The notes under the pieces: model-generated
Database searches by the model: none
What the model saw: only the letters and a program-made list of their open reading frames with translations
Told to the model about the DNA's origin: nothing
Made by a program: the position numbers and the translations under genes
Shown: positions 26,420 through 35,590 of the stretch, piece after piece
How positions within the stretch are numbered: the first letter of the stretch is position 1
How the letters are laid out: the number at the start of each line of letters is the position of its first letter
Assembly (NCBI RefSeq): GCF_004361815.1
Contig: NZ_SNWA01000003.1
Coordinates: 665,490 to 729,489 of the forward strand
Length of the DNA stretch: 64,000 bases
Direction: 5' to 3'
Source of the DNA: Paraburkholderia sp. BL10I2N1
Lineage (GTDB): Bacteria > Pseudomonadota > Gammaproteobacteria > Burkholderiales > Burkholderiaceae

Positions 26420-27721
26420 ATGCTCGCGCTAATCGGTACGCTGGCGATCGTCGCACTGTTCACGCTGATCATCACGAAGCGGCTCTCACCACTCGTCGCC
26501 CTGATCGCCGTACCCATCGTCGCAGCGCTCGCAGCGGGCTTCGGGCTCTCCACCGCGAAGTTCATCGTTCACGGGGTGCAGAACATCGGTCCGGTTGCGG
26601 GTATGTTCGTGTTTGCGATCCTTTTCTTCGGTATCCTCACGGATGCTGGAATGCTCGACCCGATCATCAACGGTGTGCTGCGCGTGGTGGGCTGCCATCC
26701 TCCGCGCATCGTCATGGGCTCTGCACTGCTTGCATTGCTCATCCATCTGGATGGTTCGGGTGCGGTCACGTTTCTCGTCACACTGCCCGCCATGATGCCG
26801 CTCTATACCCGCCTCGGTCTCGACCGCCGCATTCTCGCGTGCGTCGCATCGATGGCCGCGGGTGTGAACTTCCTCCCGTGGGTCGGGCCAATGCTGCGCG
26901 CTTCAGCGGCCCTGCATATTCCAGGCACCGTGATTTTCTATCCAATGATTCCCGTGCAGATCGTCGGGCTTGTTTTCGTGTTCGGCACGGCATACGTGCT
27001 CGGCAAGCGCGAGGAGAAGCGCCTCGGTCTCACGCGCGAGCATGCCGCCGGCATCGCCGCCACGCCGCGGATACTCTCGCCAGAGGAGCTTGCGCTGCGC
27101 CGGCCCCAGCGCTTCTGGATCAATCTCGTGCTCACCTTTATCGTGCTCGCCACGCTCGTGTCTGGCATCGTCGACCCGATGGTTATGTTCATGATCGGCA
27201 CGGTGCTGGCGCTAGTCATCAACTATCCGGATGTGAAACAGCAGCGCGAACGCGTCAACGCGCACGCGAAGGTGGCCCTGATGATGGCGAGTGTGCTGCT
27301 TGCGGCGGGTGCCTTTACCGGCATCATGACTGGCACCGGCATGCTCAATGCGATGGCCGAAGTCGTTGTGCGCCATGTGCCTGCCGATCACGCGCGCCAT
27401 ATGCCATTCGTGCTGGGACTCGTTTCGATGCCGCTCAGCCTGCTCTTCGACCCCGATTCGTTTTACTTCGGCATTCTGCCTGTCCTGGCGAAGAGTGGGG
27501 AGCTGCTGGGTGTGCCACCCGTACAGATGGCGCAGGCCGCACTCCTAGGTCAGATGACTACCGGCTTCCCCGTCAGTCCGCTCACACCGGCGACGTTCCT
27601 GATTGTCGGCCTGACAGGCGTGGAGCTCGCCGAGCACCAGAAGTTCACGATTCCGTTCCTGTTCGCCGCCACTGTGCTGATGGTGTTCACCGCGGTGCTG
27701 GTCGGCGTGTTCCCGCTTTGA
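26420..27721 (+). CDS. CitMHS-family citrate/carboxylate transporter
   Basis: The 433-residue membrane protein resembles citrate-Mg2+:H+ and related symporters. It starts with a long helix LALIGTLAIVALFTLIITK and continues with the loop GPVAGMFVFAILFFGILTDA, LLIHLDGSGAVTFLVTLPAM and MAAGVNFLPWVGPMLRASAA, which are conserved in CitMHS. The second half repeats the helix pattern (DPDSFYFGILPVLAK, GQMTTGFPVSPLTPATFLIV). About twelve helices are expected. It lies between the CoA-transferase and acyl-CoA dehydrogenase genes in one direction and probably imports their substrate. Confidence 0.87.
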   Translation: MLALIGTLAIVALFTLIITKRLSPLVALIAVPIVAALAAGFGLSTAKFIVHGVQNIGPVAGMFVFAILFFGILTDAGMLDPIINGVLRVVGCHPPRIVMGSALLALLIHLDGSGAVTFLVTLPAMMPLYTRLGLDRRILACVASMAAGVNFLPWVGPMLRASAALHIPGTVIFYPMIPVQIVGLVFVFGTAYVLGKREEKRLGLTREHAAGIAATPRILSPEELALRRPQRFWINLVLTFIVLATLVSGIVDPMVMFMIGTVLALVINYPDVKQQRERVNAHAKVALMMASVLLAAGAFTGIMTGTGMLNAMAEVVVRHVPADHARHMPFVLGLVSMPLSLLFDPDSFYFGILPVLAKSGELLGVPPVQMAQAALLGQMTTGFPVSPLTPATFLIVGLTGVELAEHQKFTIPFLFAATVLMVFTAVLVGVFPL

Positions 27722-27756
27722 CCACGTTTTGCTTATGCCTTGAGAGGACCTCAGCG

Positions 27757-28923
27757 ATGAATTTCAGTCTCAATGAAGACCAGCAGTCGATCGTCGCTGC
27801 AATCGACAAGATCTGCGAGCGCTTCGACGACAGCTACTGGCTCGAACGCGACCGTGAAGGTGGCTTCCCGCACGACTTCCACCGTGCACTCGCCGACGCG
27901 GGCTGGCTTGGCATAGCGATGTCGCCAGACTACGGCGGCTCCGGGCTCGGTATGACCGAGGCGGCGCTGATGATGCGCACAATCAGTGCTTCCGGCGCGG
28001 GGCTCTCGGGTGCGTCGGCCGTACACATGAACATCTTCGGGCTCAACCCGGTGCAGGTGTTCGGCAACGAGGCGCAGAAGCGGCGGTTCCTGCCGCCGCT
28101 CATCGAGGGCCGCGACAAGGCCTGCTTTGCTGTCACTGAGCCCGACTCGGGCCTGGATACGACGCACCTGAAAACGCAGGCCGTGCGCAATGGCGATCAT
28201 TATGTGCTCACGGGCCGCAAGATCTGGATCTCGACGGCGCAGGTCGCGAACAGGATGCTCATCATCGCGCGCACGACGCCCCTCGACCAGGTGACGAAGC
28301 CCACCGATGGCCTGAGCCTTTTCTATACCGATCTCGACCGCACGCGCGTCGAAGTCCGCGAGATCGAGAAGATGGGCCGCAAGGCCGTCGATTCGAACAT
28401 GCTCTTCATCGACGGCCTGCGCGTACCGGTGGAGGACCGCATTGGCGAAGAGGGCAAGGGCTTCCACTATCTGCTGCACGGACTGAACCCGGAGCGCATC
28501 CTGATCGCCTCGGAAGCGGTGGGTCTCGGCCAGGCGGCGCTGCGCCACGCAACGCAGTATGCGAAGGAGCGGGTCGTGTTCGGACGTCCCATCGGGCAGA
28601 ATCAGGCAATTCAACATCCGCTCGCGCAGGCGTGGATGGCGCTCGAGGCCGCGAACCTGATGGTGATGAAGGCCGCCACGCTGTACGACGCGGGCGAGCC
28701 GTGCGGCGCCGAAGCGAACGCCGGGAAATACCTTGCCGCTGAAGCCGCGTTCCAGTCGTGTCAGACGGCCATTGCGACGCTGGGCGGTATGGGTTACGCG
28801 AAGGAATACCACGTCGAACGCTATCTGCGAGAGTGTATGATTCCAAGGCTCGCGCCCGTCAGCCCGCAAATGATCATGTGCTTCATCGCGGAAAAGGTGC
28901 TCGGGCTGCCGAAGTCGTACTGA
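27757..28923 (+). CDS. Acyl-CoA dehydrogenase
   Basis: The 388-residue flavoprotein has the ACAD signature blocks: CFAVTEPDSGLDTTHLKTQA, GRKIWISTAQVANRM, LNPERILIASEAVGLGQAAL, FGRPIGQNQAIQHPLAQAW and GGMGYAKEYHVERYLREC. The ATG at 27757 follows GAGAGGA. It oxidises an acyl-CoA to the 2-enoyl-CoA with electrons passed to ETF. It follows the transporter gene by 35 bp and is likely co-transcribed. The probable substrate is the CoA ester made by the CoA-transferase. Confidence 0.93.
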   Translation: MNFSLNEDQQSIVAAIDKICERFDDSYWLERDREGGFPHDFHRALADAGWLGIAMSPDYGGSGLGMTEAALMMRTISASGAGLSGASAVHMNIFGLNPVQVFGNEAQKRRFLPPLIEGRDKACFAVTEPDSGLDTTHLKTQAVRNGDHYVLTGRKIWISTAQVANRMLIIARTTPLDQVTKPTDGLSLFYTDLDRTRVEVREIEKMGRKAVDSNMLFIDGLRVPVEDRIGEEGKGFHYLLHGLNPERILIASEAVGLGQAALRHATQYAKERVVFGRPIGQNQAIQHPLAQAWMALEAANLMVMKAATLYDAGEPCGAEANAGKYLAAEAAFQSCQTAIATLGGMGYAKEYHVERYLRECMIPRLAPVSPQMIMCFIAEKVLGLPKSY

Positions 28924-28970
28924 TTAGCGCAAGGGGCATCGCGCCGCCTTGCGATCAACTGCCATGCCCC

Positions 28971-29723
28971 ATGGACGTCAAACTCGTTGCCCGTACGCTC
29001 GACCTGTTCGAGCTCTTCGCCGCTGAACAGCGGCCGCTGCCACTCGCCGAAATGGCGCGGCTCCTGAACGTGCCCTCGTCAAGTTGCCTCGCGCTTGCCC
29101 GCACGCTTGTGAGCCGCGGCTATCTCTACGAAGTGCGCAAGCGGGGTGGCTACTATCCCACGCGGCGTCTGCAGTTGCTCACGAACGCAATCGACGCGGT
29201 CGATCCCGTGGTTGAAATGTTGCATCCCCGGCTTGTCGAGCTGCGCGACGCGACCGGCGAAACCATCGTGCTTGGCAAGATCCACGGCACGGCGGTCATT
29301 TATCTCGACGTGGTCGAATCGGAGAAGGCCGTACGCTATGCATGCGCGCCCGGCTCACTGCGGCCATTGCATGCGAACTCGATTGGCAAGGTGATTTTCG
29401 GCGAACTCAATCCGTCGACGCAGGAGGCACTCAGCGCAAAGCTCCATTTCGAGCGATTCACGGATGCAACTGCCCCGGATCGCGCCACGTTCATCGATCA
29501 GGTCAGCACTGCGCATGAGCGCGGCTGGTACGCGAATATCGGCGAAAGCGCGCCCGAGCTTTCGGCGGTGGCCGTAGCCCTCGATTTCGGCGGCGACCTG
29601 TACGGACTCTCGGTCGGCGGGCCGACCGAGCGGATCCGCGAGCAGTTGCACGAGCACGTGGCAACACTGGTCAAGGCGAAGCAGCAGATTCTTTTGACCT
29701 GGCGAAAGAGTGAGGCAGGCTGA
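28971..29723 (+). CDS. IclR-family transcriptional regulator
   Basis: The 250-residue regulator has an N-terminal winged helix (VARTLDLFELFAAEQRPLPL, then RLLNVPSSSCLALARTLVSR, GYLYEVRKRGGYYPT) and a C-terminal effector domain (RDATGETIVLGKIHGTAVIY, YACAPGSLRPLHANSIGKVI, GWYANIGESAPELSAVAV). I chose the ATG at 28971; an upstream ATG at 28964 is out of frame. It lies 47 bp after the acyl-CoA dehydrogenase gene and likely controls the cluster, perhaps through the inverted repeat at 24981. Confidence 0.9.
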   Translation: MDVKLVARTLDLFELFAAEQRPLPLAEMARLLNVPSSSCLALARTLVSRGYLYEVRKRGGYYPTRRLQLLTNAIDAVDPVVEMLHPRLVELRDATGETIVLGKIHGTAVIYLDVVESEKAVRYACAPGSLRPLHANSIGKVIFGELNPSTQEALSAKLHFERFTDATAPDRATFIDQVSTAHERGWYANIGESAPELSAVAVALDFGGDLYGLSVGGPTERIREQLHEHVATLVKAKQQILLTWRKSEAG

Positions 29724-29966
29724 GCGGTAGCGGGGCATGCGCAGCATGCCGTCGCATACCTTCCTCGAAAGCGCCCGCCATCGAATGCTTAACCGGAATT
29801 TCGAGGTATTGTGAAAGTTGGAAAGCGTGATCCGAGGCACTCTTGCGCCGCACCCTATTGCCGGAGGGGACGCTGCCTGCCAGGCGACGTCGCCCAGTCC
29901 ATCGGATACAAAACACTGAGTCTCATGTTGGGCCTGCAGGGTTGAGCATGCCAATCCGAGAGGCAC
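29724..29966. other. Intergenic region between convergent iclR and SRAP genes
   Basis: About 240 bp. No clear hairpin with a T run was found. Confidence 0.4.
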
Positions 29967-30929
29967 TCATGCCGCCAACTGGTGTTCATAGTACGGTCGA
30001 TCTCTGTCATCAAGAATCGCGTATTGCGCCGCCAGATCAGAAGCATCCGGATTCAGCCATGCATCCATGTTCTCAGGTTTAATCGGAATGATGCAGCGAT
30101 CGTGTCCGGCGGCGGCGATCTCCGGCGGCGGCTCATCGGTTATCGCGGCAAAAGACAGAAGGTCCGGCTCACCTTTACCTGACCAGCGAGACCACAGACA
30201 CGCCACGAGCATGTCGTGAGCCGGATTCGGTCTGAACTCCAGAACGACATTTTCGTCCTTCTCGCCCTCCGCGAGTTGTCGACCTTCCATGCGCGCCCTG
30301 CTCACGTTCTCGAAAAACGCGTTGATGACGACAATGCCATGCGAATAACCGAAGAGAGATTTCCAGAACCCTTCCAGGTTGTCGCGACGCGCGTTATACG
30401 CGCCGGGGTACTTGACGTCGTATGAAGCAGGCTTGCCAGCAATGCGGCACTGATAGCGCATGGGCTTGATGACGCGTTGGCCGTTCTCCATCACCATGAC
30501 CGGCGCGTAGTGTCCGGGGAAAATGCGCGAATCCTCAGCCTTCGGCGACGTACGACGGAGGTCATCGAGCCTGCCGAGGGTCCATGCGATCTTGTCGGTG
30601 GCAATGCGCCTGCTCTCCGTCGCTGCTTTCGTCACTTTCGTCTGGAGTGAGCGTTCCGCGTCAGCCAGGCGCGCGCGTTGTTTGAACAGGTCCTGCTCGA
30701 GCTTCGTCACCTGTTGCGCATTGAACCTGTCGATAAGCGCCCTGACCTCCCGTTCGTCGTCTGACTGCGGTTCCAGAAACGCATCCTCCATCGCCTTCGG
30801 AACCTTCGCCTTGCTGCTACCTTCTGCGCGCTCCCAGAAGAGTTGAATGAACTCCTTGATGCTGATGCGGGCGCCGAACATTCTGACGAACCTTCGATAA
30901 TCCGCCTGAATCTGAGCCGAATAGCACAT
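29967..30929 (-). CDS. SRAP (SOS response-associated peptidase) family protein, extended variant
   Basis: The 320-residue protein begins MCYSAQIQADYRRF. After Met removal, Cys2 is the residue that in SRAP/HMCES proteins links to abasic sites, and the strong GGAGG ribosome-binding site right before this ATG supports the start. It is longer than typical SRAP proteins (about 220) because of a helical, charged insertion near residues 70-115 (FNAQQVTKLEQDLFKQRARL). The usual active-site block becomes YNARRDNLEGFWKSLFGYSH and INAFFENVS, and the C-terminal part has HDRCIIPIKPENMDAWL. It is the last gene of the imuA-imuB-dnaE2 unit, 23 bp after dnaE2, consistent with a role in handling damaged DNA under LexA control. 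Confidence 0.82.
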   Translation of the reverse strand: MCYSAQIQADYRRFVRMFGARISIKEFIQLFWERAEGSSKAKVPKAMEDAFLEPQSDDEREVRALIDRFNAQQVTKLEQDLFKQRARLADAERSLQTKVTKAATESRRIATDKIAWTLGRLDDLRRTSPKAEDSRIFPGHYAPVMVMENGQRVIKPMRYQCRIAGKPASYDVKYPGAYNARRDNLEGFWKSLFGYSHGIVVINAFFENVSRARMEGRQLAEGEKDENVVLEFRPNPAHDMLVACLWSRWSGKGEPDLLSFAAITDEPPPEIAAAGHDRCIIPIKPENMDAWLNPDASDLAAQYAILDDRDRPYYEHQLAA

Positions 30930-30952
30930 TGGGACCTCCGTTTTCCGTAGCC

Positions 30953-33900
30953 TCAATGAAAATTCCTGCTTATCGATGGCAACTCACCGAGCAGATGCGA
31001 CATGTCCATCAGCTTGTGAGCAACAAGATGCCGGACCTCACCCTCGCACTGCCATACGCCGAGTACGCCGAGCAGTGACGCGCCCAGCACTTCCTTGCGC
31101 TGTCGCTCCAGTACCTTCGGCCAGATAATCACATTGACATTGCCGGTCTCGTCTTCAATCGTGATGAAGATGACACCCTTTGCGGTATCGGGTCGTTGAC
31201 GTACCGTAACAATGCCACAGCCGCGAGCGAGCCGCCCATTTCGATAGGTCTGCAGCGTGGACGCCGGCATCAATCTGTTCGCGAGTAGTTGCGGGCGCAG
31301 GAGTTCCAGCGGGTGTCGTCCCAGCGTCAGCCCCATCGAACGGTAGTCATACACGATGTCGTCAGCTTCGGACGGCGCACCGAGCACGGGCGTCTCGTCT
31401 TCCGGCATTACCGACGCCAGCATGTCCCTGTCCGGTACCGCGGCAACCGACTGCCACAAGGCCTCCCTACGGTTGCCTGCCAGCGAGGAAAGCGCGTTGG
31501 CCGCGGCGAGCACCTGCAGGTCGTGACGATCAAGCTGCGCACGGCGGGCCATGTCGCTTACGCTCTCGAATGACCGCACCGCCCGGGCGGTCTCAATGCG
31601 TTCGGCGGACCCATCCCGCATGCCGCGCAGCAGCGAAAGACCGAGACGTACGACGGGTCTGCTGCCATCAGTCCCCTGCTCAAGCGAGGAATCCCATCCG
31701 CTGATGGTCACATCAACCGGCAGCACCACCACACCATGCCGCTTCGCGTCCTGGACCAACTGGGATGGCGAATAGAACCCCATCGGCTGGCTGTTCAGCA
31801 TCGCCGCCAGAAATGCTTCCGGCTCATGCCGTTTGAGCCAGCTGCTGGCGTACACCAGCAGCGCGAAGCTCGCCGCATGGCTCTCCGGAAACCCGTACTC
31901 ACCGAACCCTTTGATCTGCTGGAATATGCCGTCTGCGAACGCCTGTTCATAGCCGCGTTCTTTCATGCCATTCACAATGCGGTCGTAGTACTTTTCAAGT
32001 CCTCCCTTCCTTTTCCATGCCGCCATCGCACGACGCAACTGGTCGGCTTCGCCCGCCGTGAAACCTGCGGCCAGCATCGCAACCTGCATCACCTGTTCCT
32101 GGAAAATCGGCACGCCTAGTGTGCGCGATAGAGCGATTTTCAGCGCCTCACCGGGATAGGTGACCGGCTCGAATCCCTGACGACGCTGCAAATACGGGTG
32201 GACAGCGCCACCCTGAATCGGGCCGGGACGCACGATCGCCACTTCAATGACCAGGTCGTAGAAGATCCGTGGCTTCAGCCGGGGCAGCATGCTCATCTGG
32301 GCACGCGATTCAATCTGGAACACGCCCACCGTATCCGCGCGCGAAATCATGTCGTAGGTTTCCCGGTCTTCGGGCGGAATGTCCTGCATTTCAAAGCGTT
32401 CGCCACGCTGCTCCGAGACAAGGTCAAGCGTGCGCCGGATGGCTGACAGCATCCCGAGGGCGAGCACATCGATTTTGAGCAGCCCCAGCGACTCAAGGTC
32501 GTCCTTGTCCCACTGGATGACGCTGCGCTCGGCCATGGCAGCGTTCTCGACAGGGACCAGCCGCGTCAGCTTGCCTCGACTGACGACAAAGCCACCTGAG
32601 TGCTGCGACAGGTGGCGGGGGAAGCCCAGCAGCTGCGTGGCAAGCGACGCCCACGCCTGGATCAGAGGCGTCTCAGGGTCAAGGCCGCAGTCCGCGAAGC
32701 GCTTGAGCAGGTCCTTGCGGCCGTCGAACCAGTGATGGGATTTCGCCACCGCATCGACTATCTGCGGGTCGACACCCAGGGCCTTGCCTGTTTCCCTCAG
32801 CGCACCACGCGGACGGTATGTCGAGACGGCCGCTGCAATCGCTGCCCGGTCGCGGCCGTACTTGCGATAGATGTACTGGATGACCTCCTCGCGCCGCTGG
32901 TGTTCGAAGTCGACATCGATATCAGGTGGCTCGCCGCGCTCCTTTGAGATGAAGCGCTCGAACAGCATGTTCCCGCGTGCAGGGTCCACTTCGGTCACCC
33001 CGAGGCAATAGCAGACCGCAGAGTTGGCCGCTGACCCACGCCCCTGGCAGAGGATATGCTGACTGCGGGCAAACCGGACGATGTCGTACACAGTCAGAAA
33101 GTAAGGCTCGTATTGCAGGTCCGCGATGAGTTCCAGTTCATACTCAATCTGCTCCTGAACGTTGTGCGGAATACCAGCGGGAAATCGCCGCTGCGCGCCG
33201 ATCCAGGTCTCCTGTCGCAAATAGGCCGCCGGCGTGAAGCCGTCTGGAACGAGTTCGTCGGGATATTCGTACCGCAACTCGTCGAGCGAGAATGTGCAGC
33301 GACCGGCAATGTTCACGGTCTCGGCAAGCGCATCTTCAGGATAGAGGTTTGCGAGCCGCAACCGTGAGCGCAGGTGCTGCTCGGCATTGGGCGCGAGACT
33401 GTAGCCGCACTCATGGACGGGCTTACCGACCCGGATGGCGGTCATCGTGTCCTGAAGTGGCTTGCGTGAACGGACGTGCATCACGACGTTGCCAAGCGCC
33501 ACGACAGGGACGTCCTGTTTGCGGGCAATGAACTCGACCGCGCCGCGGTGAATGTCGTCCATGGCGCGCTGATGCAGCACAAGGCCGACCCATGCCCGGC
33601 CAGTGAACGTGTCATCAAGCCACTCAACCTGGGCTTCAAGCACCTCTTCCCTTGCCGGAAAATCCGGTACCAGAATCGCCAGACAGTCGGGCATGCCACG
33701 CAGGTGCCGATATTCCTTTTCAGGCCGCGAGAGATCCTGCGGGGTCAGCCGGTATTCGCCCTTCGGCGCGCGGGTGCGCGCGAGGGTTATCAGTTCGGAC
33801 AGGTTGCCATACCCCTCGCGATTCCGGGCAAGCAGAATCAGCCCGAAGGCGGGCGACCCATCGGCGTTCACGAGCCGGAAGTACGAGCCGACGATGAATG

Positions 33901-34102
33901 GCAGCTTCGCCTCCTTCGCAGCAACGTGCGCACGGACCACGCCTGCGAGCGAACACTCATCGGTCACCGCCAGCGCGGCGTAACCCAGTTGTGCAGCGCG
34001 CTCAGCGAGCTCCTCTGCATGCGACGCGCCGTGCAGGAAGGTGAAATTCGAAAAGCAGAACAGCTCGGCGTACGCCGGTAGCGCGGTGAAGGGCGAGTCC
34101 AT
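30953..34102 (-). CDS. dnaE2: Error-prone DNA polymerase DnaE2 (ImuC)
   Basis: The 1049-residue protein is a C-family polymerase. It starts with a PHP domain (LFCFSNFTFLHGASHAEELA, VTDECSLAGVVRAH), has the polymerase palm with the three acidic residues in the DIDVDFEHQRREE region and later, the QGRGSAANSAVCYCLGVT block and the little-finger stretch PIFQEQVMQVAMLAAGFTAG, and ends with an OB fold (RNGRLARGCGIVTVRQR). DnaE2 does the synthesis step of damage-induced mutagenesis together with ImuA and ImuB. It starts 7 bp before the imuB stop boundary (34102 versus 34109), so the two genes are packed head to tail. Confidence 0.96.
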   Translation of the reverse strand: MDSPFTALPAYAELFCFSNFTFLHGASHAEELAERAAQLGYAALAVTDECSLAGVVRAHVAAKEAKLPFIVGSYFRLVNADGSPAFGLILLARNREGYGNLSELITLARTRAPKGEYRLTPQDLSRPEKEYRHLRGMPDCLAILVPDFPAREEVLEAQVEWLDDTFTGRAWVGLVLHQRAMDDIHRGAVEFIARKQDVPVVALGNVVMHVRSRKPLQDTMTAIRVGKPVHECGYSLAPNAEQHLRSRLRLANLYPEDALAETVNIAGRCTFSLDELRYEYPDELVPDGFTPAAYLRQETWIGAQRRFPAGIPHNVQEQIEYELELIADLQYEPYFLTVYDIVRFARSQHILCQGRGSAANSAVCYCLGVTEVDPARGNMLFERFISKERGEPPDIDVDFEHQRREEVIQYIYRKYGRDRAAIAAAVSTYRPRGALRETGKALGVDPQIVDAVAKSHHWFDGRKDLLKRFADCGLDPETPLIQAWASLATQLLGFPRHLSQHSGGFVVSRGKLTRLVPVENAAMAERSVIQWDKDDLESLGLLKIDVLALGMLSAIRRTLDLVSEQRGERFEMQDIPPEDRETYDMISRADTVGVFQIESRAQMSMLPRLKPRIFYDLVIEVAIVRPGPIQGGAVHPYLQRRQGFEPVTYPGEALKIALSRTLGVPIFQEQVMQVAMLAAGFTAGEADQLRRAMAAWKRKGGLEKYYDRIVNGMKERGYEQAFADGIFQQIKGFGEYGFPESHAASFALLVYASSWLKRHEPEAFLAAMLNSQPMGFYSPSQLVQDAKRHGVVVLPVDVTISGWDSSLEQGTDGSRPVVRLGLSLLRGMRDGSAERIETARAVRSFESVSDMARRAQLDRHDLQVLAAANALSSLAGNRREALWQSVAAVPDRDMLASVMPEDETPVLGAPSEADDIVYDYRSMGLTLGRHPLELLRPQLLANRLMPASTLQTYRNGRLARGCGIVTVRQRPDTAKGVIFITIEDETGNVNVIIWPKVLERQRKEVLGASLLGVLGVWQCEGEVRHLVAHKLMDMSHLLGELPSISRNFH

Positions 34103-34108
34103 GGCGCA

Positions 34109-35590
34109 TCATCCGAACAGGCCGTGCAGGAACCACTTTGGCTCTTCTTCGGCATCCCGGCTGCTGACGCGCTCGCGGTACACCCAGTAGCAGCTCTGGT
34201 CGTCGCCCTGCGCGACGAAATAGTCGCGCGTGATGAGTCCGCCGTCGTACCAGCCCGCTTCAATTCGCTCGCCAGGCGACACCATACGCAAGGGTGAGCC
34301 GTAGAACGGCCGGTGCTGCCGTATCAGCAGGCGCACGGGCTTATCCAGCATCCAGGTCGGTCGCGGCAGCCCTTCGGGAAGCTCGATATTTTTCTGCTTC
34401 TGACTGACCGGCACCCACTGGTTGGCCACCTCGGGCCGGTGGTCGGGTGTCGGCGCCGGACGAAGCACATTCTCTTCGCCCAGCCTTGCCGCCAGCAGTT
34501 CGAGAAGCCGTGCGTGGTCCTCAGGAGAGCCACCAGGCTCGGGAAAGAGAGTGTCCGATGCAGGCGCTGCGGCTTCGACCTTCGACGCATCGAGCCGCAG
34601 TGCGATGACGGGTGCTGTCAGTTCGATGCGATGCAGCCGCTCCTTGAGGAGCCGCACAAGATGGTCCTCGCGCCATGTCGGCTCGCCCAGAGCGACGTCG
34701 ATGACTGTGGGTTCGATAGCGTTGCGTCCGCGCTCGTGCTCCAGCGACAGCTGAATGGCAGTCACCGCGAGTTGTTTCGCGCTCAGCCAGCCGCACAGTT
34801 GCACGATGAGCCGGTGCGCGCCGAAGACCGCGCCGTCGGCGTCTTCAAGGCGGTCGGGCATCTCGATGCGGGCCGAGAACGTGGGGGGCAACTCAAGCCA
34901 GTCGAACAGTTCGGGCGCGGTGCCGAATGCGCGGTCGAGCGAATCGAGCAGATGCTCGCCACATCGCCGCTGCAGGCCCGCACGCGGCAGGCGCCGGATG
35001 TCGGCAATGGTCTCGCAGCCGAGGCCCGTGAACCAGTCAGAGAACGGACGGACTTCGGGGACGGCCAGCATGGGCAGCGCGGACAGCCGCTCTTCGAGTG
35101 TGGCGAGCTTCAGCACGCGCCGCGCACCCGGTCCACTCGCATACTTCGCCAGCAGCCATGCGCCCTGCCCGGTGGGCGCGGCGCTGATGCGTGCGCTCAG
35201 CCCGAGTGTCGCGAGCACGGCTCTCGCCTCCCGGCACAGCGCGAGCAGTCCGCCGAAAAGACGCAGGCTTGCGCCGACGTCCACCACGACGGTCGCCTCG
35301 CCGAGCAGCGTCACTTCGGGCGCAAACCTCATCAGCGCGATACCCACTTCGCGTTGCGCCGCATCTTCGCGGCCTGCATCACGCTCGTGCATTTCCGTTT
35401 CCGGCGACAGGGTCAGCACACCGCCGCGTTTCATCCCCGGACGCACGCCAGCGGCGCGCGCCGCACTGTCCGCAATGACCACCTTGTCTTTCTCCAGTAC
35501 CACACTGCCATGAGGCGGCTTAGACGACCAGTTCGGTCTGAAGACCTCGAGCGGCAACTTCGGCAAGTGGACGGCGAGAAAGACGCGCAT
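34109..35590 (-). CDS. imuB: ImuB, Y-family polymerase-like mutasome protein
   Basis: The 493-residue protein belongs to the inactive Y-family relative that tethers the mutasome. It starts MRVFLAVHLPKLPLEVFRPN, carries KDKVVIADSAARAAGVRPGM, has VVVDVGASLRLFGG in the palm and WFTGLGCETIADIRRLPRAG in the HhH-like thumb. Its C-terminus ends FLHGLFG after a tryptophan-rich stretch. Catalytic carboxylates of active Pol IV are not conserved, as known for ImuB. The imuB start lies 71 bp inside the imuA gene, which is a long overlap. The likely role is to bring DnaE2 to the beta clamp. Confidence 0.9.
   Translation of the reverse strand: MRVFLAVHLPKLPLEVFRPNWSSKPPHGSVVLEKDKVVIADSAARAAGVRPGMKRGGVLTLSPETEMHERDAGREDAAQREVGIALMRFAPEVTLLGEATVVVDVGASLRLFGGLLALCREARAVLATLGLSARISAAPTGQGAWLLAKYASGPGARRVLKLATLEERLSALPMLAVPEVRPFSDWFTGLGCETIADIRRLPRAGLQRRCGEHLLDSLDRAFGTAPELFDWLELPPTFSARIEMPDRLEDADGAVFGAHRLIVQLCGWLSAKQLAVTAIQLSLEHERGRNAIEPTVIDVALGEPTWREDHLVRLLKERLHRIELTAPVIALRLDASKVEAAAPASDTLFPEPGGSPEDHARLLELLAARLGEENVLRPAPTPDHRPEVANQWVPVSQKQKNIELPEGLPRPTWMLDKPVRLLIRQHRPFYGSPLRMVSPGERIEAGWYDGGLITRDYFVAQGDDQSCYWVYRERVSSRDAEEEPKWFLHGLFG

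Noticed and set aside
26839..27720. Plus-strand frame extending the acyl-CoA dehydrogenase upstream into the transporter gene
   Set aside because: The extra 300 residues are alanine/arginine-rich shadow of the CitMHS gene; the ATG at 27757 has a good ribosome-binding site.
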